Shown here: piece by piece, positions 55,923 to 64,000 of the stretch
How positions within the stretch are numbered: position 1 is the stretch's first letter
Layout: each line of letters begins with the position of its first letter
NCBI GenBank assembly: GCA_023935145.1
Contig: CM043702.1
Span: 100,404,588 to 100,468,587 of the forward strand
Direction: 5' to 3'
Length of the DNA stretch: 64,000 nt
Source of the DNA: Bretschneidera sinensis
Lineage: Eukaryota; Streptophyta; Magnoliopsida; Brassicales; Akaniaceae
Notes under the pieces: model-generated
Databases searched by the model: none
Told to the model about the DNA's origin: nothing
Seen by the model: only the letters and a program-made list of their open reading frames with translations
Made by a program: the position numbers and the translations under genes

Positions 55923-57130
55923 ACTACAAACCTCCATGATTTAAATTAGTTGTGTATGTCATATTTTATAAATGCATTTTCTAGGTTTGCAGTTAATTTT
56001 TATACACCATGTAGATTAGGGTTCTTGACACCTAATTTACAAATTAAAATTGGATGTCATATAAAAATAATATTTTCTTTGGTTTGCTTGCATATTTACA
56101 TGCCATTTTGAATATGGTTTTGCATGATTCTTCGTTGATTGAATTTAATTGGTAACTGCGAAAACAAAAAAATTTGTCAAAAATCGAAAAAATGAAAACT
56201 GGTATCAATAGTGTCGGTCGGCCCTGTAAGGTGTTCGGTCAAGTCCCAACAGAACTTGATCGGCTAACCTAACTGAAATTTTCTAGTTTTGCAATTTATA
56301 GTTCTTATTAGTGCTTATGCTCTTCGGAACTAACATATTTCTTCCTTTTAAAATAAATTTTCTTATTTCATGCTTTTTAAATTGTATTTAAATTATATTT
56401 ATGAATAATTATTATCTTGTTTAATTGATATAATTGATGCTTTGTCAAAATTGATTGATAAAAATTGTGATTGAGTTTCCTTGCATTCTAGCATGTAGTA
56501 AAAATAGTTTTTGTCAATGATAAGAGATTTTGATCCCCTTTAACATCAAATGGAGACTTCAAATTACCCGTTATCTCTGTTTGCACTTAGATGACACGTC
56601 CTTCCATAAGGCTTAACGCCACAAGATAGTGAAAGTCGAACATGCTACTTTAACACTTAAAATGCACATAATATTGAAGCCTTCTTACCACTCATGAAGG
56701 AATTGTGTTAGACTTAATAGGTTCTAATCATTTCATATACCAACTTACTTCGATCCGTACCTTCAATATTGATCCTTCTTTGAAATATCATCTCAATTGT
56801 CTCTCACACATACAAAAGATGTGTTGACGGATTATTTGCAATTTCAATTTTTCCACAAGCATGACGCAAGATTAAGAAATGTGTTGGCTTTCTATCAAAA
56901 TTCCATTTTGTTGTCGCTATCTCATCCCATAATTAAGCAAAGTTATTATACATCATTTGATTTTGATTTTAATTTTGATTTTGACAATGATGATGATTCC
57001 ACTAGTTAAGTTCAAACTTTTATATTATTAATTAAAGTGGGCATGCCAGCTTACGAAAGTGGCAAATCAGTTGACTTGTAAGCACAATGGTGATTATGAA
57101 AATTGCATTATCTTTATATAGTTTTGTTTC
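55923..57130. other. Unassigned DNA, host of E5
   Basis: The first bases continue the sequence interrupted at 36264. No domain is recognisable. A 70-codon open frame at 56797-57009 ends in an Asp/Phe-rich tail (a repeated gattttgat pattern) and has no family I know. I cannot support a gene here. Confidence 0.4.
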
Positions 57131-57880
57131 TGTATTGGAAAAGTGCAAGTGTATGCAGCAATCACTACCATAACACGGACTAGTGGTTGCACTTTATATC
57201 TTTAGGTGAAATAATATTTCATCTCTAAGAGCTCCATGTTTCTTTAAAGGGGTTATCTAACTTATAATTAAGGTTTTGTAAGCTGGTACTGCATACCAAA
57301 TTATTTGGACAATAATATTCTAAAATATTTATTGAAAATCTTATAAAAAATATAGGCATATTTGTAACATTATAAAAAAATCTAAACAATAGAGATAAAA
57401 AACGAAGCACACTCACAATCGTGGCGGTGCTTACCGCGTGTATACCCTTTCACAACGGCAGATGGCCACTAAAATTCACAGGCTGCCTGGTTTGCTAGAC
57501 AGACTATTTTCATCTCGATGGTGTTCTGTATTGGAAAATTGCAAGTGTATGCATCAATCACTATCATAATACACACCAGTGGCTGCACTTCTATATCTTT
57601 AAGGGAAATAATATTTTATTTTTAATAGCTACATATTTTAGTAAAGGGATTATCTAATCAAATTGTTTGGACAACCGAATCTCAAAATGTTTTTTGAAAA
57701 CCATATAAAAATATAGAGGCATATTTGTAATTTTATTTTTAAAAAAAAGTCAAAACAATACGAATCGGAAAGCAAGGCACATTCACAATCCCAGCGGCTC
57801 ATGCGGCGGGTGTGGGTATTCACAATGACAGATGGCTGCCAAATTTTACAAGTTGTCAACTTATCTAGACGGGGAATTTT
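57131..57880. repeat. Tandem duplication, unit about 396 bp
   Basis: Unit 1 (57131-57526) and unit 2 (57527-57880) both start tgtattggaaaa(g/t)tgcaag and share 'atcactaccata', 'tatttggacaa', 'ggcatatttgtaa' and 'cagatggc' in order. They have diverged by substitutions and small gaps. No coding frame runs through them. Confidence 0.82.
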
Positions 57881-57941
57881 GGTTCCGGTGATTCTGTTAT
57901 TTTCTTATAATAGTCACCAAAAAATACCAAATCTAAATAAA

Positions 57942-58245
57942 CAGGGATAGATTTAGAGGGGCATGGAAAACACTTCCCCAAAAAATGTTTTCTAAAATAA
58001 TTTAAGAACTTTTACCAGTGGTTTTGTGGGCTATACAAGCTGTTTAATCTGCAGGTAAAGCTTCAAGAGGTTTTTTTTAGCTTATTTTAAACTTTTAACC
58101 CAAGAAAATCTCCAAGATCACTAATAAAAAAAGAATAATTGGTTATTTTAAAAAAATGACAATTTGAGAATTTTTAAGTTTCATGATAAAAAAATTTGAG
58201 CAAACATTTTGGCCCCGCAAAGAAATGGTCATTGATCCGTCCCTG
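57942..58245. mobile_element. Probable hAT-type MITE (304 bp)
   Basis: The left end reads cagggatagatt, and the right end read backwards is cagggacggatc: 9 of 12 match, and the CAGGG start is usual for hAT ends. The 8-bp flanks taaataaa and taaaaaag match at six of eight positions. Inside, gaggggcatgg and the reverse of ggccccgcaaag extend the weak inverted similarity. It encodes nothing, so it would depend on a foreign transposase. Confidence 0.6.
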
Positions 58246-59539
58246 TAAAAAAGTACCCCCTCAATTCATGGCCGGGGCGGCTGATAGCACTTGAGGACAG
58301 CTGGCACGGTGGAGGATAGTAAATCCAAGCCTCATATAATAGATTTCGTCGAGCTCTTTCAAACAGTATTAAGAGTCCACTTTTCGACCTCTGAAAGTTA
58401 AAAAATAAAACGAATAAATTTTTTGAATTGTCCTATTACCACAATTATTTCACAAAAAATTTTGAATCCTGAGAGACAATTTGGTCTTAGATATTTGGTA
58501 TATAATGCTAAAAATGTGCCATAACAAAAGCATTTTCTTATCAAAACATCTTCTACCTAAATTTTCTTATAACTGTTAAAAATGTATGTTTAGTTATGGA
58601 AAATATTTTTTTTTATTTTTCATAGTTTTTCTCAACAATTTGCATATATTTAACATAATTTCAAAAATAAATTTTTTCATTAATTCGAATGTACAATTAG
58701 AAAATATGGGAAACAAAAAAAAAATTCAACTTTTTCAATATTATATTGAAAAAATGTATTTCTTTAAATTATATTAAAAATATAAAAATTATTGACGAAA
58801 GAGATAAAGGAAATGGACATGAGAAATGTCAAATTTTTCCACAATTAAACGCCCTTAAAAGGATTCTTGATATAATAATTAAGTACAAAATGCTATTCTC
58901 TTTGTCTCAAAATGATTGGTACATTGCATTATTCATTCAATTAAATGATTATTTTTTATGTATTATGTATTAAATGAATAAAAAAATTAATTTTACAGAC
59001 CTCACTAATGTTTTAAAAATAATATCTTTTGCAATTTTAAATTATTAAAATATTTTTAAAAAATAAAGTAAAAATTATCTTAAAAATTCAAATGTGACTG
59101 TTATTTTAAGCGGAAGAAATACCACACAAACTTCATGATCATGACTTGAGCCTGAGTAAGCTCCCTATATACTTTTTTTAACGATAGATTCAATTACTTT
59201 ATAAAAATTTATAAGAGTATAAAATAAAATAATTGAAGTTTGTTTTGAGCGAATCAACTTCTGTACGGTACTAAAATGATAAAATCACGGAGAAGGATCG
59301 ATACGATTAAATGTAGAAGTTTCGTGGAATATTCCAATCCACTTGATAAATGTATTCCCTAGTTGAACAAAGTTGTATGTATTTACTTTAAAGTAAATAT
59401 TTTGGTTCTAAAAAAAAGTGAATAAATAATTTGGATTCATAACTAACGAGGCCGATCATTGTCTAAATTCCTCAATATCGTCTTGAGCGATAATAACCAA
59501 GATTTGTGCTCCTTTGTAATTTCCTCTTTGTTTTCTTTC
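58246..59539. other. Unassigned AT-rich DNA
   Basis: A short GC-richer block at 58270-58320 is followed by AT-rich sequence with two overlapping open frames (58586-58777, 58746-58973) that have Lys/Ile/Asn-rich content and no recognisable domain. I see no supported gene. Confidence 0.4.
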
Positions 59540-61838
59540 TGTTGGGACTTTGATCTTCATTCACACAGAGCTAAAGTCCAAAGAACATGTACCAACAAAT
59601 TATAAAACAAGCAAGAATTGAAACAAGAACCAGCAAGTTTTTAACGCGGTGTGGCACTTCTCAGCCCACACCCACGAATTCCACTACTATTTTCTAATAT
59701 TACAAATTTTACAAAAGGAGAGAAAAAAAAAGAAAGCAAAGAAACTAACCCCTCACACTCAAGAAAAAATCCCGTTTGATTTCATATAAATAAAATAAAA
59801 TAAAATGTGAATATAATAGAATTAATACTCTTATAATGAAGTTTGAGATAGTTTGAGATAGTTCGAGAGAGTGAATGATATTTTTATTAATAAAGCATAT
59901 TGTTTCATATCTAATGGAAAGAAATAAAAATATCAGTTTTAATTTGGTAATTTTATTAGTTTACATTGGGCAGTGAGTGTATTATAGTACTTCTTAGAGA
60001 AGATAGAAAAATTCTATGTAAAAGAAATCAATGTAGATTTGTAAAAGAAATCAATGTAGATTTAAAATTTTATTGATTCATATAAATCCTATTCACCTTA
60101 AGATTTGTATAAAACATCTTTGCCATCAAGAACATTCAAGGATAGAATCGCTACTTTTTATTCGCCGTGTTTTTGATCCCTTTGAAGTTGTTGCAGCCGA
60201 ATTCTTTTGCACTTTAGAATCCAATTCTTTTGCGTTCTTGAATCCACAACAATCACAAAAGTATGCGATCTCTAAAATTGATCTACACAGGGCAAATCTC
60301 GAATTAGGATTTCACTCAAATTAGCTCTCTTTTGTGAAAAAAAAAACTAATACCTTAGGAGAAACTTGTGTATAGATTATGTTCTAGTAAATTTCTGCAC
60401 ACTCATAAACTATTTATAATGTTAGGGTTATTTGCAACTAACTATTAATTACAAATAAAACCACTATAGTTATTTCCTAATTGCTCCTTTTGCGTGTGTC
60501 CCTTTAGGTTCAAACTAATCTGGTTATAGGCCATAATTTTTATGTAATTGTAGTTGGAACCCTTTTAAATTAATTAGAACTCTTTCTAATTTATTTTGAT
60601 TAAAACTCATTTTGATTATAATTATTAGTTAATTGTCCAAATAATTAATTCTTAGGGCTTTGACAATGAAGGGTGACACCTAACAACATATCGTGACTAC
60701 CCGGATAGTGTGAATTTAGTTGTGAAACCTTGAACCTTTCTTTTATCAGTTACCCTGCAATTCAATCCTTCCATCATACAATGTCCCGATTAAATTAATT
60801 AGGGTATGAAATTACGGTCAAACCCTTAGCATTAGTTTTATGTGTTTAGTTCTCAAGAATATTATTGTAATGGTGAAATTAGAAACTCCTCTCTAATTCT
60901 CACCTTGCCTTGGTCAATGAACTTCCCAAATTATATCTTAGTATATCACATAGGACATTCTCTTCTTTAACTTAGGAGTGATAAATTCCTCATTTTATAC
61001 TCACATATCTCCATATGAAACTCATTATACCCAAGTACTACTAATTAATGATCCATGGATAGAACCATATTAAATAACATCAAAGTATAATAAGTTGCAT
61101 ATAAGATAACCATGGTGCCTCGGGTCTAAGGATCACATGCACAATTGTAACATAAGAATTACTTATTGACAGGCAAGTAAAACTCTATTAGGTGTTCTTA
61201 AGTCATGTCATGTTCATTGAACTCATTCTCCAATGAGCAACCACATACTTGTTTTAATGTCTACAACACAAGTGACATTGAGATTAGTCACCCTCCCAAT
61301 TGAGCAAACATAGTATGCACCAGTCTTTCCAGATCACTAACTTTCAATTAATATTCTATGACAAAGAATATTTAAGAGAAAAGTTTTCAAGAAGAGTAGC
61401 TATCAAAATTATGATTTCATCATTATCCTATCTCCACTGCTCTTACTTTATGGACGTAATCATGATAATGTAATTAAACAAATATTCATGATAAATAAAC
61501 TTGGCATTAATTATGATAACAATTTGAATAAGATTCTTTTACAAATAATTTCTCTAGACATCAAATGTCATTATCTTGAAAGGCATACTACTAACACTAT
61601 AGCTACCAAATTGTGATGGGTATCAAGTTTAAACAAATACTTGAGATATTTTGTGTACATATTATTTTAGATAGTGAAAGATTGACTAGGCTAGGTCCCG
61701 TAGTTTTTCTCGAAATGATTTTCCACATAAAATTATGGTGTTTTGTGTGGCTTGGTTATTTTTACTATTCTCCATTTATTATCTTTGACTTGAAATCACA
61801 GTACCCGAATTATTGTCAATAATGGGTTTTTTGCAACA
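59540..61838 (+). repeat. E8 5' LTR (candidate), interrupted by E9
   Basis: The left edge is chosen at TGTTGGGACTTTGATC and the right edge at caaca before the PBS. Without E9 it would be about 720 bp. The left edge rests only on the TG start, since the partner LTR is outside the window. Confidence 0.5.
60017..61596 (-). repeat. E9: solo Copia LTR, reverse orientation, related to the C0 LTR
   Basis: On the minus strand it starts TGTTAGTAGTATGCCTTTC and follows the C0 LTR (from 32967) through 'gtgcatactatgtttgctc', 'gatccttagacccgaggcac', 'tttctaatttcaccat' and a TATAAATAG box (about 60411-60419). The far end is put at 60017, where 'tgtaaaagaaatcaatgtag' is present twice in tandem. No internal region accompanies it. 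The flanks ttcta and ctata do not match well, so the boundaries are approximate. Confidence 0.65.
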
Positions 61839-61840
61839 AG

Positions 61841-61853
61841 TGGTATCAAAGCC
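61841..61853 (+). other. E8 primer-binding site (tRNA-iMet type)
   Basis: tggtatcaaagcc differs by one base from the usual tggtatcagagcc. Confidence 0.88.
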
Positions 61854-61869
61854 AACATTATCTGTGTCT

Positions 61870-62505
61870 GTAAGTTGATGTGGTGGAAAGTTCAAGTACC
61901 ATGATTAGATTGATGATGCCAAATTATTCATATGGAAGACAAACATGGAGCATAATCTCTACTGCAAAGACTTGTATGACCCGATTGAGGGTAATGAAGC
62001 CAAGTTAAGCGACAAGTCAGAAAAAGAAAGGAAAAGGATGAATCGGAAGACTATCGATGCCATCAGAGAGTGGGTGGACCTTAGTGTCTTCCATTATATT
62101 GCCAAAGAGACAAACATGAAAAATCTTTGGAAGAGATTGGAGGATCTCTGTAAGAGAAAAACAGCACACAATAAAGCTTTTCTAGTAAGAAAGCTTGTAA
62201 ATTTGAAATACAGGAATGGATGATCCATTGTCAAATTCCTAAACAATTTCTAGAATCTGATAAATCAATTGTCCATGATGAATATAGTGTTAGACGATGA
62301 GCTGAAAACACTATTTCTTTTGGGCACGTTGAGTAATAGATGGGAGGCTTTGGTGGTCTCATTATGTAACTATGCTTTAAACAGCATGGTCAGCTTGGCT
62401 ATGGTCAAAGATAGCATCCTCAACGAAGAGACATGCAAAAAGGATTCAGGTATAAACAACACCCATGCTCTTGTCACAAAGAACATGGGGTACAAGCAAA
62501 AGTAA
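61870..62505 (+). pseudogene. E8 gag remnant
   Basis: In one frame: DLYDPIEGNEAKLSDKSEKE, AIREWVDLSVFHYIAKET, NLWKRLEDLCKRKTAHNKAF and LVRKLVNLKYRNG, stop at 62221, then NIVLDDELKTLFLLGTLSNR and WEALVVSLCNYALNSM. This is the UBN2-type Copia gag core. At least two internal stops occur after 62220, with no frameshift. It would form the particle. Confidence 0.85.
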
Positions 62506-62520
62506 AAGATCTAAAGGTAA

Positions 62521-63017
62521 TATATGACAGAGACTTATTGAAGTACAAAAGCAAATAAAGTGTTTCAACTATGGAAAATTGGGCCATATATACAAGACCC
62601 TGAAGCAAGAGTAAAGAGATGAGAATAATCATAAGAAAAAAAAACACATGATAAGAACATTGCGGTAGTTGCTTCAAATGATGATGTTGTTGCACTACTT
62701 GCATGTGAGTTTGAAAAATGCAATCACATTGAAAATTCTAGTCGGTATTGACTAGGTAGTTGACTTAGCATCCTATTATCATTGTGCTCCTAAGCAAGAA
62801 TTCTTCACCACATATAGAGAAGGAAACTTTGGTACAGTGATTATGGGAAACTCAAGCTTTGCTAAGATCATGGGTATTGGCTATTTATGCATAAAAATGA
62901 TGTTGGATGCACTCTAACCTTAAAGAACATGCAACATGTTCTAGAGTTATTCCATAATTTGATCTCTACTCATGCCCTTGATGAAGAGGGTTATGAACTC
63001 TTTTTCGGCAATGGAAA
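62521..63017 (+). pseudogene. E8 zinc knuckle and protease remnant
   Basis: The knuckle reads CFNYGKLGHIYKTL (62561-62602): the first Cys and the His are kept, while the second and third Cys positions hold Tyr and Thr. The protease site reads VVDLASYYH at about 62755-62785: the D-S/T-G triad of Copia is D-L-A here, so it should be inactive. EFFTTYREGNFGTVIMGNSS follows, as in Tnt1-like elements. Confidence 0.78.
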
Positions 63018-63240
63018 GTGGAAGCTCACCAAAGGATAAATGGTGGTTGCAAGAGAAAATATTTTTGTAATTTGTACAAAACACGCATAAATGTGTGTGG
63101 CACTGAGTTGAAAGTGGTTAAAGACGAAGCATCTCCAAATTTTTGGCACAATAGATTATCTCACATGGGTGAGAAAAGGTTGCAGATCTTAGCTAAGAAG
63201 TCTCTCATCTTTTTTTGCCAATGAAATTCCATTTAACCCT
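63018..63240 (+). pseudogene. E8 GAG-pre-integrase domain remnant
   Basis: Open piece 63018-63224 includes VKDEASPNFWHNRLSHMGEK and RLQILAKKSL, the HHCC-type entry to Copia integrase. The Cys pair that should follow is only vaguely readable in another frame. Confidence 0.78.
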
Positions 63241-64000
63241 TTTGATTAATGTTTGTTTAGAAAGCATCACAAAGTTTCCTTTTAGAAGACTTTAAAGAGA
63301 AACGAAAATAAATTAGAGTGTGCATTCTGATGTTTGTGGTCCCAATAAGGTGGAGTCCTTGGGTGGAAATAGATAGTTTTTTAGTTTTATTGATGATGCC
63401 TCATCGAAAATATGGGTTTATTTGTTGGAAAAAAAGGCCTATGCTTCAGTTTTTATAGAAGTTTCATACCATGGTGGAGATTGAGACAAAAAAATCTTTG
63501 AAGTGTCTCCATACAAATAATGGAGGGGATTATACATACAAAGACTTTGAAGATTACTATTCAAAACATGGTAGTAAGCATGAGATGACATTTCTTAGCA
63601 TCCCACAACATAATGGTATGACAAAGAGAATGAACCGTACTATTATGAAAAGAGTGAGATGTATGCTAAGGATTCCAAACAACCCAAGCTATTTTGGGAT
63701 GAAGCTACTTTATCAAAAGATCTCTATCAGTTCCTTTGGGGTTTGACATTCTAGAAAAGGGTTAAATAGGAAAATATGTTTCATATTTTCACTTGAAAGT
63801 GTTTGGGTGCAATGCTTTTGTACATGTACTGAAGGAACAAAAATCAAAGTTTGGTGATAAAGCCACTCCGTGTGTGTTTGTAGGTTATGGAGGCACTCAA
63901 CTTGGAAACAAAATTTGGGATCCAAAAAATAAAAGAAGAGAAGATTATTAGAAACATAGACGTTGTCTTCTATGAGAATGAAATGTTAGCTAACATTGAG
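63241..64000 (+). pseudogene. E8 integrase remnant (continues past window)
   Basis: The core reads LHTNNGGDYTYKDFEDYYSK, then IPQHNGMTKRMNRTIMKRVR and CMLRIPNNPSYFG (63471-63746). Where Tnt1-like integrases have TDNGGEY and an AERMNRT-type block, this copy has N in place of the catalytic D and K in place of the catalytic E. The last block LKVFGCNAFVHV, then FGDKATPCVFVGYGG and QLGNKIWDPKNKRRED lies in another frame from about 63780. Confidence 0.82.

Larger units (their letters stand above)
59540..64000 (+). mobile_element. E8: Tnt1/Tork-like Copia retrotransposon, right end outside window
   Basis: A candidate 5' LTR (59540-61838, containing E9) is followed 2 bp later by a tRNA-Met PBS, then gag, a damaged zinc knuckle, protease, GAG-pre-integrase and the start of integrase, in Copia order. 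The motif wording resembles Tnt1-like elements. Key catalytic residues in protease and integrase are altered and frames are broken, so it is dead. RT, RNase H and the 3' LTR must lie beyond 64000. Confidence 0.82.

Noticed and set aside
55923..55927. Exact TSD for E5
   Set aside because: actat versus actac differ at one base; accepted only as an imperfect TSD.
56797..57009. 70-codon ORF with acidic Phe/Asp tail
   Set aside because: No recognisable domain, no supporting upstream frame, tail is a simple repeat (gattttgat); not enough for a gene call.
1..64000. Cellular genes, tRNA, rRNA or organelle DNA insertions
   Set aside because: Reading both strands I found no intron-exon gene with a recognisable plant domain, no tRNA cloverleaf and no rRNA-like stretch; all recognisable coding motifs belong to retrotransposons. 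Weakly conserved genes in the unassigned regions cannot be excluded.

Overview
This window is repeat-rich plant nuclear DNA. I could find no convincing cellular gene, tRNA, rRNA or CRISPR array. What can be recognised are plant LTR retrotransposon lineages (Ty3/Gypsy Tekay-type chromovirus, Ty3/Gypsy Athila, Ty1/Copia SIRE and two other Copia groups) and one probable hAT-type MITE. The base composition is AT-rich, and coding remnants carry many stops. The lineage mix points to a flowering plant, probably a dicot, but I cannot name the species. Element labels E1 to E9 and C0 are mine.

Left part, 1-8565: E1, a Tekay-type Gypsy element on the minus strand (gag, zinc knuckle, protease, RT, RNase H, integrase and chromodomain remnants between 1787 and 6430). 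Its 3' LTR runs off the window and its 5' LTR lacks the terminal part.

8566-about 34440: a four-level nest. The outermost host is a Copia element (C0), visible as an RNase H remnant (8566-8840) and, 24 kb later, its polypurine tract and 3' LTR (from 32967). C0 is split by E2 (Tekay, minus, 8841-32929, TSD gatac). E2 is split by E3 (Athila, plus, 13933-29933, TSD agacc), which carries gag but no pol. E3 is split by E4 (Athila, plus, 17148-26817, TSD catac), which carries gag and all pol domains. Partial hand counts of LTR divergence fall from about 8-10% (E2) to about 5% (E3) to 3-4% (E4), in agreement with the nesting order.

34440-36264: unassigned repeat-like DNA. 36265-55922: E5, an old SIRE-type Copia element (plus) with an env-like/'plant transposon protein' ORF remnant and a broken mosaic Athila LTR. 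Its 5' LTR was hit by E6 (minus, 36726-45756, perfect TSD cttct), a young SIRE element with almost identical LTRs and the longest open frames in the window (gag 580 codons, RT-RNase H 419 codons).

55923-59539: unassigned DNA with a 396-bp tandem duplication and a 304-bp hAT-like MITE. 59540-64000: E8, a Tnt1/Tork-like Copia element (plus) that runs off the right edge. Its 5' LTR contains E9, a reverse-oriented solo LTR related to the C0 LTR.

No element has an intact set of genes. The most interesting non-coding signals are short palindromic repeat clusters just upstream of the TATA boxes in the SIRE and Athila LTRs, a stop codon at the same gag/protease boundary in both SIRE elements, and a SIRE gag tail in which PRN/His-rich repeats stand where a CCHC knuckle is expected.
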